From Planctomycetota bacterium (GTDB lineage: Bacteria; Planctomycetota; Planctomycetia; Gemmatales; Gemmataceae): a stretch of DNA of 64,000 nucleotides. The stretch lies in contig VGYC01000015.1 of assembly GCA_016873095.1 (NCBI GenBank), positions 1-64,000 on the forward strand, in the 5' to 3' direction. Shown piece by piece: positions 36,188 through 47,600 of the stretch. Below the pieces are notes generated by a model. The model saw only the letters and a program-made list of their open reading frames with translations. It had not been told where the DNA came from and searched no databases. The position numbers were made by a program, and so were the translations under genes. Each line of letters opens with the position of its first letter. Positions within the stretch are counted from its first letter, which is position 1.

Positions 36188-39100
36188 ATGTCTCCGGCAA
36201 TCCTGCGCACGTTGCTTGGCGGCCCGGGCGGCCGTGGAAGAAGTGCGCGCCGGCAGCGGCTCGTTGTCGAATGGCTGGAGGACCGGATCGCGCTGGCTAC
36301 TTACTACATCACCAATGTCCAGCAACTTCAGGCGATGGAGAAGGACCTCAACGGGACCTACATCCTCGCCAACGACATCGATGCCTCCTCCACTCAGTCG
36401 TGGTATTTGGGATTTGAGCCCGTGGGCTCGTCAACCCGACCATTCACGGGCGCGCTTTTGGGCCAAGGCCACGTCATTTCCGGGCTCTATAGCGCTAATC
36501 TGGAATAGGGCAATTTGGGCGGCTTGTTCGGCTATGCCAAAGGAGCTTTGATAACTGACGTGGGCCTGGAAAATTTGCGTGTGAGCGGCCACTGGGGGGC
36601 CGGCGGACTGGTTGGCGAACTGGAAGACAGTGCTGTCTATCGCTGCTACGCGGAGGGCCACGTGTACTCGCCCCATTACGCCGGCGGGCTCGTCGGCAAC
36701 TTGCTCCGCAGCACAATCACCGATTCTTATGCGAACGGGCACGTGAGCAGCGGCGGCGCCGGCGGCGCCGGCGGCCTCGTGGGCTACATGAACGGGAGCA
36801 CCGTCTCGAATGCATATGCGGCCAAGCAGGTCCACGTACTAGATGACGGCGGTTTCGGCGGCGATGCGGCCGGCGGCTTGGTGGCAGTCTCCGACGCGTC
36901 CACGGTTTCCCGTTCTTACTGGGACGTGGAGTGTAGCGAACAGCTCAGTTCGGCCGGCGGCGTCGGCAAGACGACCGCCCAGATGATGCAGCAGGGTACT
37001 TACACCAGCTGGGATTTCACGAATACCTGGACGATCCAGCCGAGTAATCGTTCCATCTTCCACCGTTATCCGCGCCTGTTGTCTTTCCTGTCGCCGCATC
37101 TGCAAGTCTCGCAGGAGCCGCCGACCGGAGTTGCCACGGGCGCGCCGTTCGACGTGCAATTCACTGCAAGAAAGGCGAACGGCACGGTGCACACCGGGTT
37201 CAACGGCAACGTCACGATCGCCCTGGAACAGAACTTTGAAGACGCCACTTTGGCGGGCGTCCTGACCGTCAAGGCCGTCGACGGCGTGGCCAATTTCCGT
37301 GGCTTGACGCTCGACAAGCCTGGTATTAGCTACGTTCTCTTGGCGACGGCTTCGGGCCTGGAATCTGCCCTGACCAATCCGTTTTCCGCGTACCTCGATT
37401 TAGAAATGACCGGCTTGAGCTGGAACAACCTGCTACTAGAAAAAGCCGTCCGTTTCACTTACCGGCTCGACCAGCTGCCCAGCCCGTCAACCGTTGCGTT
37501 TTTCTGGGCAAGCGGAGACACGCCCGACACGGTGCTCAACGGCGTCCCATTTATCAGTCAAGCAACCGCTACCTCCGTGGGCAGTCACGCAGACTATCTT
37601 CCCTTCTCCGACATTTCTGCGCCCCCCGCAGAAGCCAAGTACCTCATTGCCGCCATCGATCCTGATGACGACTTTGCCGAAACCTACGAGGACAACAACT
37701 TCAAGGCCCTGAAGATTGCCAATGTCAGGGCCGACAGCATCGGCTGGAACAATGATCCGGAAGAGCTGACCTGGGTTGGCACCAGGCAGCGCAATCGCAT
37801 CAATTATCAATACACGATCGAGGGCGCCCGCTATTCCGATCCCGTGCCCGGCCGATTCTACTGGTCCACCTACTCGCTCAACGACCCGCCCATGACGGCC
37901 GCGAACTGGCGGCAGTTCGTCGTTGGCTTTGCGCCGAGCCCGGTCGTCAACCTGAAGAAAGAGCCGAACAGCTACTCGCAGAAAGAGCCCGCGTACAACT
38001 GGGGCGCCCCGCCGACGGAAGCCACCGGCGTTCTGCTCGTGCTCGATCCGGACGACACGCTCTTTGAGTCGAACGAAGACGATAACTTCGTGTTCCTGTC
38101 GATGCACAGCGCCGCCGAGATTCTGCACGACGATGGAAACAACGCGGTCACGTTTGCGCAAGTCGGCGACGCCGGGATCAGCGCCACTTTCAGGCCCGGC
38201 GGCGGGCTCTACACGCTCGCCGAGGCCGAGACCCGCTTCGGCGTGGACCATTTCAACTGGATTCAGTGGGTGACCGTGCCTGAAAACTGGCAGCCGGTCA
38301 CGCTGGGCAATCTCGACTATGGCAGGTGGCTGGACGATGGCCTCATCGTCACGGCCGAAGGACTGGTCGCGTATGCCGACAACGGCGTGCCGCTGGCAAG
38401 CCAGTACGCCATCGACAGGACCTTCCTGGATCCGATCGTCCACGCGCAGCCCGGACAAACGGTGACTTCCGCGACTCGGGCCTTCATCATCACCCAAAGC
38501 GACGGCACGCGCCGGGTCATGGTTTGGCCGAATGACAACAGCGCCGACATCAGCCTGGCGATCGAAGACCGAAAGCTATTGCGCGATGCGCCGCAGCCCG
38601 ATGACTATTGGTTTTACCACCGAGAATGGGACAATGCGAGCTGGGAAAGCATCCCGGCCAATGCCGACGCGTATACCCTGCGATTCGGCGACGCGCCGGA
38701 GCAGCTCGACTGGGCGTTTCTTTCCTCGGAACGTCCCTGGCTGGCTTTTTCAACCCATCTGGTCGGCGTCAAGGTTGGTGGCTTCTCTTGGATCTCCTTC
38801 CTTGGCGTCGATCCAACGATTCCAACGGGATTCACTTGGTCCAGTGATCGGAACGGAATTCGCGAAATAGCCTATGCAGGCGGAAACCCGAACAGGACGC
38901 TCGGCGCTGGCCAAGGCGGCATCCTCTCGCTCGCTCCGGCCACATCCTTCCCAAGCTACGCGCCGCCGACCAGCAGCGTCGCCGCTCTGCCGACCAAGAG
39001 CTTCACGCAGTTCGAGGTGAGCTGGGCGGGGACGGCGGACCCGGCGACGGGCGGCATCGCAGTTTACAGCGTGTATTTTTCCGATAACGGCGGACCTTTC

Positions 39101-39976
39101 GAGCCGCTCGTGGAGAACACCACAGCGACTTCAGCCCTATTCACGGGACAGCACGGCCACACCTACTCCTTCTTCAGCATCGCCAGCGATCGCTTCGGAC
39201 AGGTCCAGACGACTTTGCTGACTCCCCAGCTCACGACGGTCTACAACACGCCGGTGCAGCCGACGACGGCCGTGGCCTTGCGCGCGATCAGCCGCAGCAA
39301 CACCAACCCGGCCGGTACGGCCGTGTCGAAGCTGCTCGCCGACGCCGCCAACGCGGACGGCTCCCTTCCGGCTGGCGTTGCCGTTATCGGCTCGACGGGA
39401 AATGGCGTCTGGCAGTATTCGATCAACAACGGCGTTGCCTGGACGAGTTTCGGCAGCCTCAGCGCGGCGGCTGCGCGCTTGCTGCGCAACACCGATCTGG
39501 TCCGCTTCGTCCCCAAGAGCACCTTTGTCGGCGTCGCCACCATCAGCTATCGCGCCTGGGACGCAACGACGGGGAACGCTGGCGACATCGTGGACCTGAG
39601 TGACTCCGCTGCTGTCGGCGGGCTCTCTGCTTATAGCAGCGCCGCTCGCAACGCGACCATTGCCGTCGGTGTCGCTCGGCTCGTACGCCTCGGCTTCATC
39701 ACCCAGCCGCCGCCGACCACCAAGCTGGGTGTGGTCATGCCGGTCATTCGAGTGCAGCTCCTGGATCAATATGGGCAGCCCTTCAAGAAAGCTAGTCAGC
39801 TGGTCACGATCACGTTGGTGTTCGGCAAGTCAAAGAAGGTCTACCAGGCATACACCAACGCCAACGGCATCGCCGTTTTCCGCAGCATTGTGCCATCGTG
39901 GCGCGGCGCTGCCAGGCTGATCGCCCGCTCCACGGGTCTGTTCAGCGCAATTTCCAATCCGTTCCAGGTCGTGTAG
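36188..39976 (+). pseudogene. Large GLUG-motif surface protein interrupted by an in-frame amber codon
   Basis: The frame is continuous from ATG 36188 to TAG 39976 (1262 sense/nonsense codons) except for TAG at 36506-36508. Residues 1-106 start with 'RQRLVVEWLEDRIALA', resembling the planctomycete LEPR-type N-terminal motif. The TAG falls between 'LYSANLE' and 'GNLGGLFGYAKGALI', inside the first of several GLUG repeats. After the repeats (to about 250) come Ig-like and CARDB-like beta domains with 'TYEDNNFKAL' and 'FESNEDDNFVF', then a fibronectin-like domain. It was probably an exported adhesin or matrix protein. It is either truncated, rescued by readthrough, or affected by a base-call error. 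Confidence 0.75.
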
Positions 39977-40109
39977 TGCGGTTGCATTTCGCGCTTCAAT
40001 GCCGAGCCGGGCATAGGTTGTGTGTATTCTGTACCTGTTCTCGATGCCCAGTGCGGCTATGGTAAGCGCTGTGTAACATTCATGTTGAGCTGCTACCTCC
40101 GAGGAGACG

Positions 40110-41276
40110 ATGATGGCGCTTCGATGGACGATCCCGCTTGCCGCCGCCATTCTCATCGTGTGGATTGCCTCGGGCGGCGAGCGGCCCGAACTGGCCTACA
40201 TCGGTTTTGACCGCGAGCGCGGCATGTGCGACGCCGTCATCGTGGACGCTCTGCCGCTGGCGCACACGCAACAGCTTCTACCTCTGAACGCCGACGGTCG
40301 GCTGAGCGGCAAGGACGCAGCGGCGCAGATCAAGCGCGTCTTCGAGCGACTCGCCGACACGCTAGCGGCCAATCGCTCCGGCCTGGATCGGCTCGTCAAG
40401 CTGAACTTTGTGGTGGCGTGCACGGAGGTTGTGGCGGCCATCGAGCGCTTTCTGGCCCGGCAATTCGCTTCCGGGCGAGGTCCCGCAACCAGTTTCGTCG
40501 TCAGCTCGCTGCCGCACGCCGGGGCGGTGGTCGCCGTCGATGCCGTCGCCGTTGCGGACAGCGAAGCTGGCAAGCGGGGTCAGGCGGACTGCCGCATCTT
40601 GCCGCCGGGGGCGCGTGTTTACATCGCCGGCCAGGCCGAGCCTGGCAAGTCCCTTGGCGAGGCCACCCGCAAGACTCTTGAAAGCCTGCGCGCCACCTTG
40701 AAGTTTCTGGGTCTGTCCGCCAAGGACGTCATACAGGTCAAGTCGTTCCTCACGCCCATGTCGGCGGTTGCCGAAGTTAACGACGAGATGGCGAAATTCT
40801 TCGGCAGGGACGATGTCCCGCCACAGGTCTTCGTCGAATGGCGATCGTCGTTACCCATCGAGATCGAGCTGATCGTGCAGGCTGGCAAGGATCGGCCGGG
40901 GCCTGTCGTGGAGTTCCTTACGCCGCCAGGCATGAAGTCGTCGCCGGTTTTCAGCCGGGTGACGCGCATCAACCGTGGCAAGTCGATCTACATCTCCGGT
41001 CTGCACGGCCGCAAGGCGGCCGGCCCGCACGACGAGATCATCGACATCTTCGATCGCCTCGGCGGCATCCTCAAGAAAACCGGCAGCGACTTCAAGCATC
41101 TCGCCAAGGCGACCTACTACGTGACTACCGCCGAGACCACCCGCAAGATGGGCGAACTGCGGCCGCGCTACTACGATCCCAGGCGGCCGCCTTCCGCGTC
41201 GCTGGCACCGGTTGCCGGCGTCGGCCTCGCCGGCAGATCGGTGACGCTGGACATGATCGCCGTGCCTGTGGAGTAG
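40110..41276 (+). CDS. Exported protein with three tandem RidA-like (YjgF) domains
   Basis: The 388-residue protein has an N-terminal signal or anchor (ALRWTIPLAAAILIVWIASG). Three consecutive RidA-like folds follow, at about 30-155, 165-270 and 285-388. Each has the pattern of an initial beta pair (e.g. 'GKSIYISGL'), two helices with 'LGGILKKTGSDFKHLAKATYYV', and a terminal strand pair ('RSVTLDMIAV'). RidA proteins normally form homotrimers that deaminate reactive enamines/imines. The usual catalytic Arg near the last strands is replaced in each repeat as I align them, so activity is doubtful. GAGGAG precedes the tandem ATGs. Confidence 0.72.
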   Translation: MMALRWTIPLAAAILIVWIASGGERPELAYIGFDRERGMCDAVIVDALPLAHTQQLLPLNADGRLSGKDAAAQIKRVFERLADTLAANRSGLDRLVKLNFVVACTEVVAAIERFLARQFASGRGPATSFVVSSLPHAGAVVAVDAVAVADSEAGKRGQADCRILPPGARVYIAGQAEPGKSLGEATRKTLESLRATLKFLGLSAKDVIQVKSFLTPMSAVAEVNDEMAKFFGRDDVPPQVFVEWRSSLPIEIELIVQAGKDRPGPVVEFLTPPGMKSSPVFSRVTRINRGKSIYISGLHGRKAAGPHDEIIDIFDRLGGILKKTGSDFKHLAKATYYVTTAETTRKMGELRPRYYDPRRPPSASLAPVAGVGLAGRSVTLDMIAVPVE

Positions 41277-41299
41277 CCCGCCCAGGCAAGCCGGCACGG

Positions 41300-41446
41300 C
41301 TATTTGCCCGGCGACGACAGCAATGCCACCCCGACCAGCGCCAGCGGCATGCCCAGCGGCAGCAGCCACAGCGTGAGCGACAGCGCGCTGCCTACAAGAA
41401 CGAGTATCCCGCCTGACAGTTTCGTGACGTTGAGGATTGTGGCCAT
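41300..41446 (-). CDS. Small hydrophobic protein (48 residues)
   Basis: The minus strand encodes MATILNVTKLSGGILVLVGS followed by ALSLTLWLLPLGMPLALVGV and a short tail ALLSSPGK. The product has two closely spaced hydrophobic helices. AGGAG lies eight bases before the ATG, which supports real translation. The gene fits exactly between two rightward genes and is convergent with the RidA-like gene. Function is unknown; length is below usual gene-finder cut-offs. Confidence 0.55.
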   Translation of the reverse strand: MATILNVTKLSGGILVLVGSALSLTLWLLPLGMPLALVGVALLSSPGK

Positions 41447-41621
41447 CGGTGGACTCCTGGTTCAGTGCCGGCCGGCATGCGGCCATGCGATTGTTGCCAG
41501 TAGACCAGGCGAGAACGACCGGACATCAACGCCAAAAAATCAGGCCACGCGCCCCCTGTTGCAGCCAGGGGGAAACGCGGCTATCATACGTTGTCCCAAC
41601 GTCCTGGGAGGCGCTCGGTTC

Positions 41622-42584
41622 ATGTTGCAAGCGTTGGTGAGCACGGCCAGTCGATGGCTCAACAATCTACATCGTTCCTGGTTCGAAACCAACGAACCTA
41701 CCGTCGAGGTGGCGCCGGCGCCGCCAGCGCGGCAAAGGTACCAGCGCTTGAATCGCGTCTTGCTCGCAGACGAGGTCAGCCGCACCATCTTTCACGAGTT
41801 CGGCACGCACCGTCGCACGGAACGCGGCGACGAGGAGACAGGCTGGGTCCTTCTTGGCGTGCGTGAAGCCGACGAAGTCGTCGTGCTCGCGACCCTTCCC
41901 GCCGGCGCCCAGCGCAGCGCCGGCGTGGCCCATGTCCGTTTCAATGCCAGTGCCCAGGCCCTCGCCAGCCGGATTGTTCGTCAGTGGGATCGCCGGCTGA
42001 CAATGGTCGGCGTCGTGCACACGCACCCCGGCAGCCTGCGCCATCCGAGCGACGGCGACTTTCGCGGCGATAGCCATTGGGTCGGCCAGCTCCGCGGCAA
42101 GGAAGGCGTCTTCGGCATCGGCACCGCCGATGGCGACGAACCGCCACCCGGCAACGCCGTCTTCGCGCGACAACCCCGGAAGCACATGCAATGCCTGGGG
42201 CCCCTCTGCCTGTCCTGGTATGCGCTCGGGCAAGGCGAGCAGGCGTACCGCGCCATGCCCGTGCAACTGACCATCGGCCCGGACCTGGCCTTGCCTTTGC
42301 ATGCGATCTGGGAAACCATCGAAACCTTCGGCGAGCCGCTCGACCGCCTGTGCCGGCAGCAAGCGCAGGTGTCCTTCGAGGTCGTTCAGGGCGCGGCGGG
42401 CAAGGCGCTGGCCGCCTCGATCAAGCTCGCCGAGGCCGACAGCAAGCTACGCCTGCTGATGGAGAAGGACCGCGTGCAGTATCATCTCTTCCACGACGGC
42501 GACGTGATCGATATCGATCCTAAGGCCGCACCGCTCGATCGCGCCGTCTATCTCATACTCGCGGAACTGGCGTCCCGGTCGTGA
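41622..42584 (+). CDS. JAB/MPN (JAMM) metallopeptidase-like protein
   Basis: The 320-residue product contains the JAMM zinc motif 'VVHTHPGSLRHPSDGD' near residue 130-145, with an upstream Glu in 'ERGDEETGWVLLG' near 70 as the expected catalytic acid. This is the fold of ubiquitin-type isopeptidases, and bacterial members process ubiquitin-like or sulfur-carrier proteins. The ~150-residue C-terminal half is not recognised and may be a substrate-binding module. No E1-, E2- or ubiquitin-like gene is adjacent. GGGAGG upstream supports the ATG at 41622; a longer frame begins inside the neighbouring minus-strand gene. Confidence 0.75.
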   Translation: MLQALVSTASRWLNNLHRSWFETNEPTVEVAPAPPARQRYQRLNRVLLADEVSRTIFHEFGTHRRTERGDEETGWVLLGVREADEVVVLATLPAGAQRSAGVAHVRFNASAQALASRIVRQWDRRLTMVGVVHTHPGSLRHPSDGDFRGDSHWVGQLRGKEGVFGIGTADGDEPPPGNAVFARQPRKHMQCLGPLCLSWYALGQGEQAYRAMPVQLTIGPDLALPLHAIWETIETFGEPLDRLCRQQAQVSFEVVQGAAGKALAASIKLAEADSKLRLLMEKDRVQYHLFHDGDVIDIDPKAAPLDRAVYLILAELASRS

Positions 42585-42734
42585 CGCACCTTCCTTGACA
42601 AGTATCAGCCGCGTTTTTTCGGCAGAGTATTGTGCTCGCGGTCTGCGCGGCTATCATATTGCCTTGCACCCTGGACAGGCTGTGCCGGCCAACTCCGTGT
42701 CGGCGTTCAACGATTCGCATCGCCGGATTTACTC

Positions 42735-44615
42735 ATGGCAACACGACATCTGGTAATTCGAGGCAATCTCCAGAGCGACTACGCGGATGTCTTCACGCCC
42801 GCAGCCGTGGCCGCACTGGAAGCCCTGGCCAACCTCGATGCGGATCGGAAGGATCTGATGGCCGCGCGCATCGCGCGGCGGGCGGCACGCGCACGCGACC
42901 GCCAGCGCATCACTTTTCTCGACCCGCAAGCCGTGATCGGCCGCACGCGGATTCAGGTTCAGGATGCCCGTGCCGGCGCCTTCGCCGGCGCCGAGATTCC
43001 CCCGGACCTGCAGCGTCAGTGGATCCAGGGCACCGGACCGGCGGCCAAGCCGAACGCATCGCTAGACAAGAGCATCCGCAATGCCGCGTACGCGCTCCTG
43101 TCCGGCGCCGATGGCTGGATGTTCGACGGCGAGGACGCACTCGGCCAGATCTCGACCATGTCGCTGGACAACCAGCGCAACCTCAAGCTGGCCATCCATC
43201 GCGATCCGGCGTTCCTGAAGGTTGCCGAGCAGGTGGCCGGCGAGATGAACCACTGGGCCCAGGGCTTCTTCGGCCGCCCGATCATCAGTGACTGGCAGAA
43301 GCAGCTCGACTTCACCACCAAGATCTTCCGCGCCCGTGGGCTGCACCTGGACGACCGGCATGTGCGTCACGCCGGCGGCGCAAGCTTTTCCGCATCCATC
43401 GTCGACGCGGCACTCTACGTCGTCAACAATCACCAGCGCCTGCGCGAGACCAATGCCTCGCTGGTGCTCTACTTGCCCAAGATCCAGACTGCCGAAGAAG
43501 CCGCGCTGTGGAGTGACATCCTGTCGGCACTGGAGCGACATCTCGGCATCGCTGAGGGCAGCATCAGGGTATACGTGCTCGTGGAGCAGGTCGAGGCGTG
43601 CTTTCAGTTGATGGAGATTCGCGCCGCCCTGGGGTTGCACTTCGTCGGCTTCAACACTGGCCGCTGGGATTACATCAACAGTGTCGCCGACGCCCTGGCC
43701 TGGGACAGCGGCTTCGTCAACCCGAATATCGACGCCATCACGATGACATACGGGTACATGCGGACCTACGAGGACCGCGTGCGCCGCGCCTGCAACACGC
43801 CCGACCGGCTGGGCCGCTGTGCCCTCTGGCAAGGAGGCATGGAGCCGAACATCCCGGTCGGTTCGGCGGCCGGTGTTGCCGCCGGCATGCAGCGCGCCGT
43901 GGCCGGCGCCGAGCGTGAGCAACGGGAAGGCGCCAGCGGCAAGTGGGTTGCCCACTGGAAGATGGTCCACATCGTTCGACCGGTCTGGGAAAAGGCAGGG
44001 CAGGACAACCAGCTCGGCCGCAAGTTTCCGCCGCTAACCTACACTCAGGCCGACGCCGACGCCCTCTTTCTGCTCGAACCGGCCCCACGCACCGTGCGCG
44101 GCGCCCGCGATCTGCTGAGCGTCGCATTGCAGTATGGCAATGCCTTTCTGGTCGGACTTCAGGCCGCCGCACTGAAGCCGGCCGATTACTTTGGCAACGA
44201 CGACGTCCTGTACCTGATGGAGGACATGGCCACCGGCGAGATTCGCCTGAGCATCCTCTGGGAATGGCTGCACAAGAATGCCGCTTTCAGCGCCGACGAT
44301 GCCGCCACCGGCGTCAAGTCCGGCGACTGCCTCACGCCCGAGTTGTGCCGTCGGCTCCTCGCCGAAGAATACGACAAGCTCCAGAACGCCGGCAACCGCG
44401 ACGTTCACGACGCGTCAAAACGTACCACGCTGCCCATCGCCAGGGAAATCGTCGAAGCCTATGTCACCGACAACGTGAAGCTGCCCTGGTACATCGATCT
44501 GCTCAACATCAACCTCGAGAACCACGACCTGACCGAGGCCAGGAGACGAATTCGCCTGCTGGCCGAAGCGTTTCACAAGGATGGCACGCGGATCACGCAG
44601 AACGTGAGCTGGTGA
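42735..44615 (+). CDS. Malate synthase-like enzyme
   Basis: The 626-residue protein aligns by eye with malate synthase A, which condenses glyoxylate and acetyl-CoA to malate. Blocks include 'YVLVEQVEACFQLMEI' near 312, 'GFNTGRWDYINSVADAL' near 335, 'AITMTYGYMRTYEDRVRRAC' near 365, 'GGMEPNIPVGS' and 'GKWVAHWKMVHIVRPV' near 425, and a C-terminal 'YLMEDMATGEIRLSILWEWLHKNA' region with 'CLTPELCRRLLAEEYDKL'. Length is above the usual ~530. Isocitrate lyase is not in the window. The ATG at 42735 is where homology begins. Several blocks diverge from typical AceB, so a related specificity is possible. Confidence 0.8.
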   Translation: MATRHLVIRGNLQSDYADVFTPAAVAALEALANLDADRKDLMAARIARRAARARDRQRITFLDPQAVIGRTRIQVQDARAGAFAGAEIPPDLQRQWIQGTGPAAKPNASLDKSIRNAAYALLSGADGWMFDGEDALGQISTMSLDNQRNLKLAIHRDPAFLKVAEQVAGEMNHWAQGFFGRPIISDWQKQLDFTTKIFRARGLHLDDRHVRHAGGASFSASIVDAALYVVNNHQRLRETNASLVLYLPKIQTAEEAALWSDILSALERHLGIAEGSIRVYVLVEQVEACFQLMEIRAALGLHFVGFNTGRWDYINSVADALAWDSGFVNPNIDAITMTYGYMRTYEDRVRRACNTPDRLGRCALWQGGMEPNIPVGSAAGVAAGMQRAVAGAEREQREGASGKWVAHWKMVHIVRPVWEKAGQDNQLGRKFPPLTYTQADADALFLLEPAPRTVRGARDLLSVALQYGNAFLVGLQAAALKPADYFGNDDVLYLMEDMATGEIRLSILWEWLHKNAAFSADDAATGVKSGDCLTPELCRRLLAEEYDKLQNAGNRDVHDASKRTTLPIAREIVEAYVTDNVKLPWYIDLLNINLENHDLTEARRRIRLLAEAFHKDGTRITQNVSW

Positions 44616-44641
44616 CCGGGCATAACGGCACGGAGTGAATC

Positions 44642-47600
44642 ATGCGCTGCACTATCCCCGCGCTCTTGTTCGCGCTGGCGCTGACCATTTTCGCCCCGGC
44701 GCAAGACCTCGCCCCCAAACCGGTCCCGGTGTCCGCCTTCAAGGTCCCACCCGGCTTCGTCGTCGAGCGCATTGCCGCGCCGCCGCTGGTGCGCTATCCG
44801 CTCTTTGCCGCACTCGACGAACGTGGCCGCATGTTCGTCGCCGAGGGAACCGGCACCAATTTGCCGGGAACCGAGCTGGCCAAGAAGAAGCTCGGCCGGA
44901 TCGTCCTCCTCGAAGACACCGACGGCGACGGCATCTACGACACCAGCAAGGTGTTCGTGGACAAGCTCATCTTCCCGCAAGGTGTGCTCTGGCATGACGG
45001 CGCCCTCTACTGTGCTTCCCACCCGAGCTTCTGGAAATTTCAAGACACGAAAGGCGTGGGCAAGGCCGACAAGCTCGAGGAACTGGCGACCGGGTTCAAG
45101 TTCAACGGCAACGGCTGCGACATTCATGGGCCGTTTCTTGGCCCCGATGGCCGCCTGTACTGGACCGATGGCCGGCATGGCTACAAGTTCAAGTCGCGTG
45201 ACGGCAAGCTGTTCGAGGGACTGGCCGCACGCATCTGGCGTTCCAGAACGGATGGCACGGACCTGGAGCAGATCTGCGGCGGCGGTTTCGACAATCCCGT
45301 CGAGATCGCCTTCACGCCGGAGGGCGAGCCCATCGGCACCATGGACCAGGGGGCCGGCGATTGCCTGCTCCACTACGTCGATGGCGCGGTCTTTCCCATC
45401 GAGCATCCGTGCATCAAGGAGTTCGTTCGCACCGGACCGCTGCTGACGCCGATCAAGCAATACTCGGCCGCGTTGCCGCCGGCCCTGTGCGGCTTCACAC
45501 GCTATCGCTCCGATCATCTCGGCAAGGCGTTTCAGGACACGTTCTTTTCGACGCATTACATGCTGCATCGCCTCGTGCAGAATCGGCTCATTCGCGATGG
45601 CTCGACCTTCCGCTCGGAAGACAGGAACTTCCTCACCTCGGAGCTTCAGGATGTCCGCATCACCGACGTGCTCGAGGACGCCGATGGCAGCCTGCTCTTC
45701 GTCGACATGGGAGCGTGGTTCACCTACGGCTACGTGAAGCCGACGCTCCCCAAGCCGGAAGTGCTGGGCGGCATCTACCGCATTCGCCGCGTCGACGGCA
45801 AGCGCGTCGCCGATCCGTGGGGCAAGTCGCTGAAGCTGGCCACGCTGCCGACCGCAGAACTGGCAAAGCTGCTCGACGATCCGCGGCCCATGGTCCGCGA
45901 CCAGGCGATTCTGCATCTGGCCAAACGTTTCGGGGCGATTCCAACCCTGTCGGGCATGCTCGATCCAGCCCGCGGCCGTTCCGTGCAAGGCCGCCGCAAC
46001 GCCGTCTGGGCATTGTGTCGCATGGACGACGCCAGGGCGAGCGTGCCGCTGCGCGGCGCCCTTGCGGACAAGGACTTCAGCGTGCGCATGGCGGCCGTCC
46101 ATGCCAGCGGACTGCACCGCGACGCCAGTACGCTGCCCACGCTCAACAGGATGGTCGTCGACGAAGTTCCGCCGCTGCGCCTGAAAGCAGCCGAGGCGCT
46201 CGGCCGCATCGGCAAGGCGGACGCCGTCCCCGCGCTGCTCGAGTCGCTTCGCAAAGGCGGCGACTCGTTCCTGGAGCACGCGCTCATCTACGCCTTGATC
46301 CGCGTCAACGATCCGAAAGGGACTGCCGTCGCCCTGGCGGACGCCAACCCACGGCTCCGCCGGGCCGCGCTGGTCGCGCTCGACCAGATGAAGGACGGCA
46401 ACCTGGCACAGGCCCAGGTCGTGCCGCTGCTGGACACCGACGATGCCGCCCTGCAACAGACGGCGCTGGAGGTGATCAGCCGCCGACCGGGCTGGTCGGG
46501 GGCGGTGCAAGGCCTGCTGCGGAAATGGCTGGCACTGCCGAAGCTCTCCACCGAGCTCGAGAAATCGCTGACCGGCGCCCTGCTCGGCTTCAGTGGCGAG
46601 AAGGACATTCAAGCGCTGATGGCCGAGTCCCTATCAACCCGGGATACCCCGGCAGCCACACGGGTCCTGTTACTCGGCGTGCTGGCACGCTGCCGGCTTG
46701 ACACGTTGCCGCCGCCCTGGCTCAAGGCGCTCGCTCAGGCGCTCGCCGATGCCGACTCGGCGGTGCGCCGCGAGGCGGTTACGGCCATCAAGACACGCAA
46801 TCTCCGGCAATTCGATGAGCCGCTGCTCGCCCTCAGCCGGCACACGAAGCTGCCCGCCGAACTGCGTATCGCCGCGATGGAGACCGTCGCCGAGCGGCGG
46901 TCGGAAACCGATGCCGAGTCCTTCGCCCTGCTGACGGCCCATCTTTCGGAAAAGACCGATCCGCTGCTGCGTCTTTCGGCGGCGCGGGCCCTCGGCGCCA
47001 ACTCGCTGTCCAGGCAGCAGCTCGTCGATCTCGCCAGGCGGTTGCCGGAGACCAGTACGCTCGTGCTGCGGCAACTGCTGCCGGCGTTCGCCCGCTCGAA
47101 GGACGTGGCGGCCGGCAAGGCGCTCGTTGCCGCCCTCGACAAGACCCCCACGGCCGAGGCCCTGACAGTGGACGAGCTGGACAAAACGCTCAAGCCGCAT
47201 GCTCCGGAAGTTCACGAGCAGGCCCGAGCCTTCCGCGACAGGCTGGCAGCCCGGCAGCAGAAGCAAACCGCATACATCGTCAGCCTCCGCGATGAACTCG
47301 ACAAGCTGCAGGGCAACGGCGACGCCGGCAAGCAAGTCTTCTTCTCGCAAAAGGTCGGCTGCCATGTCTGCCACAAGGTCGGTACGCAGGGTGGCGTCAT
47401 CGGTCCGGACCTGTCGAAGATCGGCGGCTTTCGCAGCCCGGCCGAGCTGCTCGAGGCCATCGTCTTTCCGACACTCACGATCACGCCGGAGTTCCGCACC
47501 TACCAGGTGCAGACGAAATCCGGCCGTTCCTTCGATGGCCTCATCTTCCGCGAAACCGCCGACGCCATCTTCCTCCGCACCGCTCAGCTCGCCGAGGTCC

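Noticed and set aside
44573-46612. 679-codon minus-strand open frame opposite the second giant cytochrome
   Set aside because: Antisense shadow of the propeller and HEAT coding region, with no plausible domain.
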